Below are positions 53,300 through 64,000 of a stretch of 64,000 nucleotides of DNA, piece by piece. Below the pieces are notes generated by a model. It searched no databases. It was not told where the DNA came from and worked only from the letters and a program-made list of their open reading frames with translations. Location of the stretch: NCBI GenBank assembly GCA_030620095.1, contig JAUTXW010003402.1, positions 372,001-436,000 of the forward strand, written 5' to 3'. A program made the translations under genes and the position numbers. How positions within the stretch are numbered: the first letter of the stretch is position 1; the number at the start of each line of letters is the position of its first letter. Source of the DNA: Kuschelorhynchus macadamiae (taxonomy: Eukaryota; Arthropoda; Insecta; Coleoptera; Curculionidae).

Positions 53300-55590
53300 A
53301 TTGTCTTCTAACCTTATTGCATTTTAATACAAAGTTTTTGCAATGTATAATAACTATCTATGATTTTTGTGTCAGGTGATGGTTTCTGTTTTTGCGGATA
53401 TCGAATAGCAAATGTATCGCATGCTCTTGATATTATTTTGCTACATTCTCCATAAATAATAAATACATTTAACTAATACTCATCGGTATAATTTAAGTTT
53501 CCTAGCATTATTATTAACAAGTTTCAAATAGTAAATAACAGTGACATTTCCTAGCAATTGTTTTGTTCTAACGCCGTCATGGCCAACTCACATTAATAGA
53601 ACCTATCATGCGTAGGGTAATAGCATATTATTTAGAATAGAAAAATATTCGACATAATCAACCTTATACAAAGTTACCTTAATTTTTAATGCTAAATAAC
53701 AGGAATTATAAAAATAACTGGTTTCCATTTGAAAAAAAAAGAATTTTTATTCTTATTTTTTGAACACCCTGTGCTAACAATTATCAAAATTATGCACAAA
53801 ATCTGCTCTGTCTCTGTCTTCAAAGAAACTTACGCAAAAGAAACAATAAAAGCTTCCGTATAGGAAAAATTGGTAGATATTTTTCGGCCTGCAAATGTAA
53901 TATTTGACATAAAATACCAAAAAAGTTAAAAACGGCGAGACTGAGGTAGGGTTTGCAATTTCTATAGAACTAACTAAGACAGAAGGTAAATGTGTCTTGT
54001 ATTAACTTGCCCAGCTTTTATCGTGCCTATGAAAAAATTCAAGAAATGGGTTTCAGAATCTTATTTCATGGAGAGACATCGCAAAAAATGATATAGTATG
54101 TAGTGGATGCAGATAATATAGATCAACCTATTTCTCTTACCTTTAGCTATTTATTGAGATTGTTGAGAACATTATTAGAGTTGATAAACTATTTTGTAGA
54201 AGGTAGATGTAGATAAGGAGTAATTCGCGAAGTTAAATATAATATTGATAGGTAGAATACCTCTACCATTGTGGTCTTTAATGTTTAATGTGAACTAAAT
54301 AAAAAGCTTTTTGTTTCGTAATAAAATTGGTCCTTAATGTTAACTCACACGTAGTACTGTGTAAAATGTATCTCTCTATTATTATAATCACTAAACGTCT
54401 GAAAAATATATATCTTATACGCCGATATACTTAATAAACACCCTCTTATCTTCACTTCAATACTAACAACTTCTGTTTGTGATAAAGTATTACGATTAAT
54501 TGCTTCTTCCAGCCATGTGTTCACAGTAGTCGTATCTTTTGTTCTTAATCGATTTAAATAAGATTTTCGAGGTTGTGACCTTTGTAGTCATAGCAGAAAA
54601 ATTAGGTACAGAAACAGGCATGACCACAGCATGAAACTGATTACCAAATCTATCGAATCATGCAGAAAATTAGCTTGTCTAATATAATAAAATTGTTGCA
54701 AAAACAAATTAATTTTCGAAAATGTTTTTTGATTAATATCCGAATGGTTTTTGTAATTCTTATATTCATTGTTATACATGTAGGCAAGCGATTTTTTTTA
54801 ATTTGAATCTGAATCATAGTTTTTGTTTTGTATCAGTTTGGCTTACTTAATAAAATTAGCATGATATTTCTATTTAGATACGCCTCACACGGTTAGTTCT
54901 ATAGGCAAATTAAGTACACTACAAGTAGAATTAGGCAGCGTGTTTAATTTTTTTATCCATGCCAGACCACGAATGTGAGTCTATTCTCATGTCTACCTGG
55001 GACGTTTTACAAAAGCATAATCAGATAATGTCTGGAAACAGATCGCCCGTAGTTCGACGGTGCTCCTGTGACGCAACCTTTCTTGAAATGTTTAGATCAT
55101 CAATCAAGCGAATACCTCTTCTCTGAATAGAATCAATAATATGCTTCCTCTATATGTACAGTGCGATCAATTTATCTTGGTAACATTTTAACATACAACA
55201 AATATTATATAACATATAAAAGTTGAGGCTTTATTAAGTAGTTTACAGCCAAATATTAATTATGTATGCAATGTAGGATATCTTAAGAATGTGAATCAGA
55301 CCCAATATACATTTTTTCATCTGTACACACCCTGTATGTAATATGTTGATAAAATGACTATCTTTTTGCTGGATAGGTATGCCATTGTCTTAAAAGACAC
55401 CCGAAAAATTTGACCCTGCCATGCCATAAGAAGCAACATACTAGAGAGATACAGAGAACCATCTTCTACATAGAACTCAATGTGATTGAAATGCTTCTGT
55501 TTTCCGGATTTTTGTCAATTTGCTTGAAAGACCAAAGTATCAAACTTGTTTATAATAAGCAAAAAGATGCTAATTTTTTATAAAGATATA
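53300..55590. other. Intergenic DNA; two mariner-type ends
   Basis: No domain-bearing ORF. ACACCCTGTG (53764-53773) and ACACCCTGTA (55327-55336) are right-end-like sequences; TACAGGGTGCTCC near 55594 is a left-end-like one. 55860-55915 resembles 270-320. Confidence 0.45.
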
Positions 55591-56633
55591 ATATACAGGG
55601 TGCTCCATTAAGAACTCTTTTTAAACTAAGACAAAATGATTTTCCTTTTGCTGTCGTCTTAGTGACAGAAATCGTTTTACACTTTGGAGATAGTTTCTGT
55701 GGCATTCATCGCATTGCAAGTTTTATTACTCTGTGACCAAAAAATCCGACATCACCTTAATACGTCTTTTTACTGTCAATTAAGATCCTAGCGTTCCTGG
55801 AGGCTTATTTGGGTATAATTCCCAAAAAGGAAAAATACGATGAAACACAGGACCGAAGTGTTAATTAAAGAAAGTATAGGACATTTTCCTTATTGGCATT
55901 TTTACAAAATATCAAATAATAAAAGTACCCAGTGGCGTGTTTAGAATGCCTTTTTTGGGGGGAAGGGGCAAGCATAACGACTAAAAAAACTTGCTTTTTG
56001 AAAATCAGACGAGACTAAAAAAAAAGTTCTCACTGTTCGTGAGCCGAATAAGATCGTGCAGGTAATGTCTGACAATATTTTGCTTGGATTAATTAGCTGA
56101 GGAGACATTTACCCCTTTTAAATGCGCTACTGTAGGTGCCGAACAAAAGTTTAAGTATTCGTAATGACAAATTATAAAAGCTACCTTCTACATATTAATC
56201 TCTGGTTAAATATACAGGGTGTTAGTAAATAAGTGCGAGAAACTTCAGGGGGTGATTCTGCATGAAAAAACAATAACAGTTTGCTATATAAATGTATGTC
56301 CGCAACTCCATTTTCCGAGATACGGGGTGTTAAGGTTTTTGTTGAAATCTGGCGATTTATTTATTGCTCTAAAACCGGTCGAGATATGCCAATGAAATTT
56401 GGTGGGTTTTAACGGGTAATTATCTCAATTTTTTGAAAGAAAAAAATGGTACGCCACTGAGACATTTTAAATTGAAAATAATTTTTTAATTCCTTGTTCA
56501 ATTTGTGACAAAAAACATCTTAACGTATATTTTTCATATCTTTAATACATTATCAAGAACTATCTAATACAATAATATTAAACCAGAACAATAACAGAAA
56601 ATAACACTAATATAATTTTAAACAGGCGTAAAG

Positions 56634-57236
56634 CTACAACAAATGTTGAAAATGACCTCCCTCATATGTGACACAAAGTTCAACTCTTCGCCTCATTGAC
56701 TTTCGTATTCGCGCAAATATTCCTGGTGTATTTCTTATTATTCCGGCTATAATTCGATTCCTCAGGTCATCAACATTTTCGAAGGGAGTGAAATAAACTA
56801 ATAACTTAAGAAAACCCCAAATGCAAAAATCTAGAGGATTTAAATCCGGCAATCTAGCAGGCCAATTTTCCGTGCCTCCCCTTCTTAACCAACTATTTTG
56901 AAATAGTGTATCTAAGTAATTACGTACATTAATGCTAAAATGGACTAGTGCACCATCATGCATAAACCATAAGTGTTGTCTCAGCTGTAGAGGCATTTCT
57001 TCTAGAAGAACATTTAACTCTTCCTGTAGGAAATTAAGGTAAGATTCGCCTCTTAGTCGTTGTGGGAGGAAGTATTGACCGATTAAATGATCATCAATTA
57101 CCCCAAGCCATACATCTATTGAAAACTGATGCTGAAAATTAGCCATGTGGATTTTCCTCAGCCCGTAAGTGATTATTATAGAAATTTCGTATACACTGTC
57201 GTCCAAAAGTAGCCTCATCAGTAAAGAAACCGCCAT
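56634..57236 (-). pseudogene. DD41D transposase core (200 codons open)
   Basis: Open from ATG at 57236 to TGA/TAA near 56634. FSIDVWLGVIDDHLIGQYFL has the first Asp region; LWFMHDGALVHFSINVRNYL the second (HDG); LPDLNPLDFCIWG the third acid, Asp. Forty-one residues separate the second and third acids, giving DD41D as in the rosa lineage. The end RRRVELCVTYEGGHFQHLL is the usual C-terminus of this family. The N-terminal helix-turn-helix is in a separate frame (57702-57412), so the full protein is broken. Confidence 0.82.
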
Positions 57237-57411
57237 TTTAAAAATTTGAAATTTGAGCGATTTGATGAAGAATTCATTGGCAAAAAAATAGGCGCGGAAA
57301 AAAGGCCTAGAGTCTTTTTTCCGCGTAGTAGAGCTTGCACACGTTGAAAATGAAACGGATACAATTATTGCTGTTCTTTAAGAATTTGTAATACAGTGAA
57401 GTTATTTACAT

Positions 57412-57702
57412 TCAATATGTAGGCAATTTTTCGAGTACTTCTTTTAGATGACTCCACTCCGCAATTAACTCGAGAACTGCATCTTTTAGCTGCACAGTTC
57501 GTACTTCTCGATGGCGTCCGCAGTCAGCCTTTTGTTTCTTAAATGTACCATTTTCGCGGAAACGTTGGTGAAGATGAGCAAATATTGTGTGATCGGGTAC
57601 CCCTCCGTTCTGGATACAACTCAGCATACAATCGTTGAGCTTGCTGGCCGTTTCCATTACTTCGACCATACACAATATTTCAGTTTTGACAGATAATGCC
57701 AT
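57412..57702 (-). pseudogene. DUF4817 helix-turn-helix part of the DD41D transposase
   Basis: 96-codon open frame starting MALSVKTEILCMVEVMETA. GGVPDHTIFAHLHQRFRENG is the DUF4817 signature. It lies 5' of the transposase core with about 175 bp of broken sequence between, which includes a small inverted repeat around AAAAAAGGCC and GTCTTTTTTCCGCG. Confidence 0.75.
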
Positions 57703-58337
57703 CGTTGCGTCTGGGGTTGCTATATTTTATTATTTTAAAATAGAACTGTATAATTATTTATTCTACAAAATATTTATTTGCTTTTCCGTACAACACGAAA
57801 AATCCTTCGATATTCTATAAAAAAAATATTTCGTCTTGAATATAATCACGTAAATACAAAATATACGTGAGTAAAAAATTTAATTAAAATTACAGTCAAT
57901 GCAACAACAAAAAACAGTAAACGTAAAGTACCAGCTTTTTTATATTTAGAATTATCTCAAAACATAGTACTTCCACTAATGTTTATTTAAAAGGGGAACT
58001 TAATGAGGATGTCATAAAATATGTGCCATGCGGCTGCATCTGCTGTATTTTCCACGTAATATGTAGTTTGTTTCCATCAGTAAATCATCAAAAATATTTG
58101 AAGCATAACATATTTAAGATTTCTTACGAAATTATCATAGTACACTACTGGCCATAAGTAATGCAAAAAAATTGCTACAAAATAAACTCTGCACTATTTT
58201 CAAAATAAAATAAGATATTGAATTGCATTTGTGGAGAACTCTTCGAGTTCGATTTTGAAATTTAGCAAGCCATTTATTTAGACAGAGTGTTATATAAAAG
58301 TATGTAATTTTCGTAAGATTTCTTTTTCTCCGGAAAT

Positions 58338-58370
58338 ACACGAAACAGTTTTTTTTATAGTGTTTCGTGT
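58338..58370. other. 10-bp perfect hairpin
   Basis: ACACGAAACA (58338-58347) and TGTTTCGTGT (58361-58370) with a 13-nt T-rich loop. It lies a few hundred bases outside Penelope copy B. Role unknown. Confidence 0.7.
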
Positions 58371-58691
58371 TTTTAACATTTTTATACAGTATTTTTACTT
58401 TTATTGATAGAACTAACTGCCATTTTACTCCTTTTTGTTAAATATTAATCGACTTTTTTTATATATCTACTAAGAAATATTGCACTTAAGTAATGCTTTA
58501 GCCCAAAAAAAGTTGTACAAGGTGTTGCATGGCTTCGGAAAAATGAAACTTATTTGCAAATTTGAATCTTTTTTCAAAAGTATATTTGGTTATGTGATTT
58601 GAAGACACTCGTTACTTTGGTTAAATTTTATTATTGTGACTTGTGGTTTTTTTCTAGGAATTTTATATTCGATTGTTAATTATAGAAGATA

Positions 58692-58917
58692 TTAGATGGA
58701 TAATTTTACGACTTTCATTTCTGTATGTAAAACTTTAAAATTTTTATTGAAATGATTGTAATAAATTAAATGAGAATCATAATTAGATCCATCGTCTCCC
58801 TTGACAAAGCATTTATAATGCTCATTTATCCTTTTGTCGAAAATTCGACCTGTCTGCCTATATACCTTTTTGGACAATCTTACTACAAGTTAATTTATAG
58901 ACACCTGATTTATTTGT
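58692..58917 (-). repeat. Inverted GIY-YIG arm of Penelope copy B
   Basis: The minus strand reads SGVYKLTC (58917-58880), a frameshifted YIG region and VYRQTGRIFDKRINEHYKCF with DGSNYDSHL. This is the same nuclease domain in reverse orientation upstream of the RT. Confidence 0.7.
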
Positions 58918-59004
58918 TTTTGATAAATAAATATTTCGGCTAGTAACTAATAATATGGCTCTTTTAGAAAACAGAATTAGCCAACACCCTTTTTTTAGCT
59001 AATT

Positions 59005-59400
59005 TCTTTATTGGGGCAGGTATTGGTAGATGACAGTTTAGCTTGTCTTACTGGAACAGATAGACAACTAAATATATTTCCGGAATTAATAAATAATTTT
59101 CATACCAATATAAAATTCACTATAGAAGATGAAACTAATTTTTTTGTTAACTTTCTTGATTTAACCATAATAAAAAGAGAAAATAATAAGCATATTTTTT
59201 CTGTTTTTCACAAACCGACACGCACTGATACAAGTATACATACATTACACTTCACTTTCCAGAATTAACTTAATTAAACAATTTGCAATAAATAATGGTT
59301 ATAGTCCAAACATGATAGATAATATTTTAAAGAAAAAAAGTTATAAAAAAGCTATTTGCTTAGTTTAAATCCTAATTTAAAAGACCATTCCCCTTACTAT
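59005..59400 (+). pseudogene. Penelope-like RT C-terminal half (copy B)
   Basis: VLVDDSLACLTG (about 59020-59055) is the catalytic YVDD block with Val-Asp-Asp kept. INNFHTNIKFTIEDE, NFLDLTIIKRENNKH and FHKPTRTDTSIHTL follow, the Penelope thumb order (I.FT.E...FLDL.I......KPT.TD..IH). After 59268 the frame breaks but continues as FAINNGYSPNMIDNIL. Upstream RT blocks are missing. Confidence 0.8.
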
Positions 59401-59534
59401 AAATAGTAATCCAGTAATCAAATAGGCATTTTCTAAGAAAACTAAATATAAATGTGGTATATAAAACCAATATCTTCTAAGGTTCTAAGGCAAATTTATA
59501 AAAATCAATAAATCAAAAACAAATTTAAATAATA

Positions 59535-59765
59535 AATCAGGTGTCTATAAATTAACTTGTAAAGCCAGATAGGTAGAAACTTATACAAAAGAATACATGA
59601 ACATTATAAATGCTTTGTCAAGGGGGATGACGGATCTAATTATACTTCTCATTTAATTGATTAAAATCATCATTTCAATAAAAAATTTAAAATTTTACAT
59701 ACAGCAAAGAAAGGCATAAAATTAAATTTATTAGAATATTTAGAAATAAACAAACTTAAACACAC
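59535..59765 (+). pseudogene. GIY-YIG nuclease remnant (copy B, body)
   Basis: SGVYKLTCKAR (59541 on), then in a shifted frame GRNLYKRIHEHYKCFVKGDD and LNLLEYLEINKL. The CxxC and YIG stretch present in copy A is deleted here, which is seen when compared with the inverted arm at 58830-58917. Confidence 0.65.
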
Positions 59766-59848
59766 ACATCTTTTACCTAACGGTCAGACTAACCTGTACA
59801 ACTCTTACAAATATTTTTATTAATATAGATTTAGGTAAATATAAATCA

Positions 59849-59880
59849 TCCGATGACGACTCATGGTTAGCGAAACATGT
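59849..59880 (+). other. Hammerhead-like core boxes at Penelope 3' end
   Basis: CCGATGA (59850-59856) and GCGAAAC (59870-59876) are separated by 13 nt. On copy A the minus strand has CCGATGA (43084-43078) and GCGAAA (43066-43061) separated by 11 nt that can form a 3-bp GUC/GGC stem. Penelope-like elements are known to encode hammerhead ribozymes with CUGANGA and GAAA boxes. Here the U of the first box is C, so these may be decayed or coincidental. Confidence 0.35.
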
Positions 59881-59949
59881 AATAAGTTTATTTTCTTTAT
59901 TATAGTGAAAGTTTTAAGTAAAAATTGTTTTTTTACTTAGTGTCAGATA

Positions 59950-60820
59950 TCTTTGTTTGCTAACTGTCAAAACCAGAATCAACACATTAAATCTGGAGAG
60001 AATTTGCTAAGAGTTCTTAAAAGCAGAACAGAAAACTTTCAAGAGTTTATTTTGTAGTCATTTTTCTTGGCGTTATTTATGATCAGCAGTTTATACCATA
60101 GAGCGAGGCGTATTGTAGATAACGGTTTCTGTTGGCAAAAATGCAAAAACTAAGGTTACGGTTTTATTCATTTCCTAGTAGAATAGATTCGATTATTATC
60201 AAGACGTGAGACTATTTCGCCCATATCGACTACTTTCATAATTGAAAATCTGCTTAGAAATCTGCCCAATATTAAACGGTAAAATTGAAGTTATAATAAA
60301 TTTATGTAACATCGGTGACACGATTATTTATTTCTAACACCTGCATTACATCTTTTGCAATAGAGCTTTTGACACTAAATAAATCGAACATTATTCAGCA
60401 ATGAAGAATTTATTTGTCATTAGTAGGCCTTTTAATAACAAACATCTTACTGATTGACTTGCTTAAACAAACACACGATATGCAATGAATGACCATTTTT
60501 TTTTCAATTAGAGCATTTGTAAATCTATACACATGTTTACTCAACGGTTTTACGTTGAATGAATACAGACTGCAAATTGTTTAAACAAATCAGATAAATT
60601 ACCAAAGCACCGCACGTTCTTTAACGTATTTTACCGGTTTGTTTTAGGTACATGTGCTTGGATGTATAAAAAGCCTGTTTGATAGCAATATTCTCTAGTT
60701 GTAAACTAATACTACCTATTAATATTATTAATTCTTAAAAAAATCATCTACTGGATATTTTGCTGGCAAAAACATTAGTAAAAGCAAAGTTTCAATTAGG
60801 TAGTTTAAAAAGAAGATAAT
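59950..60820. other. Intergenic DNA, nothing recognised
   Basis: AT-rich; no ORF, RNA gene or terminal repeat supported. Confidence 0.5.
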
Positions 60821-60829
60821 TAAAAAAAC

Positions 60830-61500
60830 AGAAATTGCGGACGACACCAAAAAGCTAACAACCAGACAAAGACTAGGAGAAACTAGAAAAAAGATAAACA
60901 ATGTTCTGGTAAACGGAGTGAAATATGAAAATTTTAAATGTGTAAGATCTTCATTTGGGCAAAAATAAATGTATACAATGATCTATGAACATGGCGAGGA
61001 AGTGACAAACAGAAATGTAAAGAGTTTTACTGAAAACTATACGACACCAAAATAAACAAAGGACAAAACTTTTAAGAAAATAGGGTTAAAAAACGAATCT
61101 TTACCACCATAGAATCAGGTGATCTATAAAAAATTAGCTAAGAAGAAGTAAAGAAGGTCTTAAAAGATTGAAGTCAAATAAAGCACCAGACGAAAATGAG
61201 ATAACTATAAATATGGTAGTAAAGGGAAGCAATAGGTTAATTAAGATAATGAAACTTCTAAATAAATGGCTTCAAAGTGGCAGAATACCAGAAAAATTGA
61301 GAACTATATACCGATTAGTCTCCTATCATATCGGTTCACTACCAACCTGTAGAGCAAGCTGAATTTCGAAATGAGTACGTATAGAGACGATCAGCTTTTG
61401 ACTGTTAAATTTCTTATAGAGAAATCCAATGAATATAATATTCTCTTCTATAGAAATAGACTACGAGAAGATGTTTGACACAATTGAACCATAGTCCAAA
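60830..61500 (+). pseudogene. RTE-like LINE, linker and RT N-terminal region
   Basis: The open piece 61168-61362 carries MKSNKAPDENEITINMVVKG and LLNKWLQSGRIPEKL, the K.KAPG.D.I...M.K pattern and the following G.IP.. block (normal KAPGEDGI is KAPDENEI). Later FRNEYVYRDDQLLTVKFLIE (about 61375-61430) and, frameshifted, a YEKMFDTIE block near 61455-61490. Upstream, 60850-61080 looks like the endonuclease-RT linker. It could be the 5' part of the family represented at 29255-30030. Confidence 0.65.
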
Positions 61501-62155
61501 CAGGAAGCGTTACTTATTTTATGAAATATCAAATCAAGCCACAGCCATCTCCACGGAAAAATAATAAAATACAGTGGAGATGAATTAGACAAAGCATTTT
61601 ACTATTATATTAGAAGATGTAATGAAGCATTTAAATTAAGATATACCAATATCATAATATAATATTAATAGCATTAGTCAGTAATTTCAGCAAATGCTAG
61701 AGCAATTTAACCAAGAATCACCAGTCAACACATTATTCTTTGTAACCTAGTTCAAGCTATTTTATACAACGAAGATACCTTCCTAATATTAAAAAAAAAA
61801 TATTAAAAAAGCACAGATACTATTCTGAGCTTGTTTCTATTACACCCACTTTTCCTCCAATCCAATAAACCGGTTTTAACATACAGCAAAAAAACAAATA
61901 AAAATGTGTATGAAAATAAAGCCGTTTTGGGCCGATGTGTATATAAAATGTTTGTATTATTTTATGCCAATGACTTTTGAAACACCCTGTATTTTTTCGA
62001 CACAAGAATTTCAGATGTACTATTCAGCACAATTTAAGAAAATATTAATTTTTTCAATTTTCACTTAAGCAATTGAAGAGAGGTTTAAACCCTTTTATCT
62101 ATGGTCCTGATTAAAGACGAAATTCCTGAACTACCTGGATACTAATAAACATAAA

Positions 62156-62510
62156 ACCGGTCAGTTTTTCGAAAAAATGCTTGATCACGTGTTTTTTATT
62201 TTATTTTTTTACATATTTTAGGATTTTTAAAAAAATTCATACAATTTGTCCAAAGGGGTAAAACCAGCCCTTAAATATTATAATATATTTTATTTAAAAA
62301 ACCGTTAGTTATTCGGAAAACGCTTGAACATAATGTGCTTTATATTTTATTTTTTTACATATTTTAAAAACCCAGGGGGCTGAAAACACCCCTTTAATAT
62401 TATATTTTTTATTTAAAAAACGGTTAGTTATTCGGAAAACACTTGAACACGTGCTTTTTATTTTATTTTATTACATATTATAAGATTTTTTATAAATTTA
62501 TCTAGGGCTT
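62156..62510. repeat. Tandem repeat, three degenerate units
   Basis: Units start near 62156, 62301 and 62419, each with AC(C/G)G(T/G).AGTTATTCGGAAAA- or related sequence, CTTGA(A/T)CA, a TTTATTTTATT run, TACATATT and a GGGG..GAAA/CCAGC segment. Lengths are about 145, 118 and 92 bp. No ORF. Confidence 0.7.
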
Positions 62511-62689
62511 TTAAAAAAATCGGGTCATTGAATAATTTTTGCGATCTTTTTGAAAGCGTTTGCCAAGAAAGCTGAGCTTTTGCAAACAGCTTGGTTTTAG
62601 AGTGCAGAGGTTCGATAAAAAGGTATTCTTGGAAAATTCCAAGGGGGTGAAACTATCCCTTAAAAGTTTATAGTGGACTCGAAAGTTGT

Positions 62690-63380
62690 CAAAATAAAAC
62701 CGCTTCTTGGTTTAAAGAACGAGCTATATTAACTTCACAAAATAGCACAGCAAATGAAATAAATCTAGCTTTTATTGAAAAAAATTACTGCTCCACAATT
62801 AACATACTACTCAATACATGTAGTTATAGAAGAAGAAAATGCGGTTAATTATCCTGTCGAGTTCCTACACTCTTTAAACCTTTCAGGAATCCCTCCTCAT
62901 GAATTAACTTTAACTGGGGGCACCAGTGATGCTTATTCGAAATTTAAAACCACCAAAATCGTAGAAGGTTAGGTTAAAACATTACAAAACAATGTAATAG
63001 AGTCTACTATTATTTCCCCTGGTCTGAGAGAATCAAATTTTATACCACGTATCCTTTTAATTCCGTCAGACTATCCTTTTCAGTTTAAACGTGTACAGTT
63101 TCCTTTAAAACTTTGTTTCGCTATGACAATTAACAAAGCTCAAAGGCAATCCTTAAGTAGAGCTGGAGTAGACTTGCGCTACGATTGTTTTACCCATGGT
63201 CAACTCTATGTCGCATGCTCTAGAGTAAGTTCGCGTACAGTAGCTTGGCTATTTTACAGCCAGAGAATGCAACAACAAATGTGGTTTATAAAGAGGTACT
63301 CAAATGAGGCGATTTAAGTACCTTTTTACATCCCTTTCATTATAGTCATATACGCGAATGAAGTCGCTGGTACCCGCTAG
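62690..63380 (+). mobile_element. Helitron, 3' end fragment
   Basis: Carries the C-terminus of a Pif1-type helicase and then a 3' terminus. A GCGA (63354-63357)/TCGC (63364-63367) stem with a 6-nt loop lies 9 nt before CTAG (63377-63380), which is followed by T. A short hairpin just before a CTRR end next to T is the Helitron 3' signature. The 5' part (HUH nuclease, most of the helicase) is absent. Confidence 0.8.
62693..63317 (+). pseudogene. Helitron Pif1-like helicase C-terminus
   Basis: KTASWFKERAILTSQN (62696 on), [20 protein letters not shown] (62847-62906), a deleted LK.G.pi region, then IPRILLIPSDYPFQFKRVQF-like sequence (63045-63105), FAMTINKAQRQSLSRAGVDL and CFTHGQLYVACSRV (63186-63232). 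This is the order of the last helicase motifs (TINK.QGQ, with Gly to Arg change; HGQLYVA.SRV). Open pieces are 62775-62972 and 63123-63317, separated by a stop and small changes. Confidence 0.85.
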
Positions 63381-64000
63381 TTCTATATAAAACGGTCTGT
63401 AAAGGAGTAACATGAAATGTAGTGAATCCTTATTTTATCCAGGAAAGTTAAAAGTAACATAGTTTTACTTATTGGTACATTACTAGGTGTAACAGCAGCG
63501 TTATACTTCACTATCCCTTATATATACAAGGCAGGATTCATAAAAAGAGTAGTTCCGAGTAAAGCCAATTTACCAGTTTTTTACCTTAATTCTTTCTTAA
63601 TGTTTTGATAAGCTTAATTTTTTAATATAGAATAAAATGAAGGATGCTTTTTTATCTATGAGCAGACCACAAAAAAAACTAAATACTAGGGCCGTGGTTA
63701 TTTTAAGTGAAGAGGGGGAAAGTTTATTGATCCGGAATTTATAGACTTGCGGATTAGGAGAAGAGGAAAAGGCCTTTGCTAGTAGCACATTCCATAATCG
63801 GGACATACTGGAAATAAAGGAGCGAGAGGTCCTTGGTCATTGGAGTTGGACCGTGAACGGATGAATGTGGGTCGATGCTCGTGTCTCCCTGACAGGAATG
63901 ACTAAGAAAAGCATAATGGATGATGTTCATCTAAACAGAATCCATCTGACCGCCTACAATTTCGTGTCAGTTTCCTTGTGAGAACGTATATCTCTTCTTT
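63381..64000. other. Intergenic DNA at the window edge
   Basis: Less AT-rich after 63700. The minus-strand ORF 63806-63597 has no domain. Any feature could continue beyond the window. Confidence 0.35.

Larger units (their letters stand above)
56211..57702 (-). mobile_element. DD41D (rosa-like) mariner-related element, 5'-truncated
   Basis: The 3' terminus is TACAGGGTGTTAGTAAATAA (56213 on) followed by GAAACTTCAGGGGGTGATTC, a widespread insect element end. Transposase frames on the minus strand follow. On the 5' side I found no matching terminus after 57702, so that side seems truncated or replaced. Confidence 0.75.
58650..59945 (+). mobile_element. Penelope-like element copy B with inverted 3'-end copy
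   Basis: The body is on the plus strand: RT from the YVDD region onward (59005-59400), then GIY-YIG remnant (59535-59760) and a 3' tail (to about 59945). A second copy of the nuclease region lies inverted on the minus strand at 58917-58692, upstream of the RT. The arms share AATAAATCAGGTGTCTATAA (as read on the respective strands), TTTATAATGCTCATTTAT-type and ACATACAG sequence. Same plan as copy A. Confidence 0.75.

Overview
This is a 64-kb piece of a eukaryotic, AT-rich nuclear genome, almost certainly from an insect. The evidence is one spliced ARL4-type small GTPase gene with GT-AG introns, plus a transposon community typical of insects: Tc1/mariner, DUF4817/DD41D mariner-like elements, hAT, copia, Jockey- and RTE-like LINEs, Penelope-like elements and a Helitron. 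I cannot name the insect order from sequence alone. No prokaryotic features (operons, CRISPR, bacterial RBSs) are present.

The only intact protein-coding gene I can support is ARL4 on the minus strand, coding exons between 30368 and 21963. Four coding exons join in frame to 207 codons. Its introns are 1,229, 254 and 6,299 bp. Intron 1 holds an antisense LINE fragment; intron 3 holds a long-inverted-repeat element with a hAT remnant inside it, repeat copies, a DUF4817 remnant and a GC-rich patch.

The rest is mostly decayed mobile DNA. From left to right: dispersed repeat copies (1.3-3.4 kb); a hAT element with terminal inverted repeats (5.0-7.0 kb); an almost complete palindrome of about 0.9 kb (7.25-8.17 kb); a TTF-type zinc-finger fragment and a short tandem repeat (10.4-10.9 kb); a DUF4817 remnant (11.4 kb); a long-inverted-repeat element (13.7-15.9 kb); a hAT nested inside another hAT-like element, each with recognisable 8-bp target duplications (17.8-20.3 kb); ARL4 (22-30.4 kb); a Tc1-like element with both ends (31.2-32.7 kb); a 3'-truncated copia element (34.1-36.3 kb) abutting a Penelope-like GIY-YIG fragment (36.4-36.75 kb); a second Tc1-like element (DD34E) with TA duplication (38.5-39.7 kb); a LINE fragment (41.3-41.8 kb); Penelope-like copy A (42.9-44.7 kb); a tandem 1.95-kb duplication (45.1-49.0 kb); a 1.25-kb element with about 230-bp inverted termini (49.4-50.6 kb); two head-to-head LINE fragments (50.7-52.5 kb); DD41D-type transposase remnants (52.9-53.3 and 56.2-57.7 kb); Penelope-like copy B (58.7-59.9 kb); an RTE-like LINE fragment (60.8-61.5 kb); a short tandem repeat (62.2-62.5 kb); and the 3' end of a Helitron (62.7-63.4 kb).

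The most interesting structures are not single genes: the long foldback palindrome, three elements with arms of 230 bp or more but no recognised transposase, the repeated inverted architecture of the two Penelope-like copies with hammerhead-like boxes at their ends, and the nested hATs whose insertion order can be read from two target duplications. Boundaries marked approximate were read by eye.
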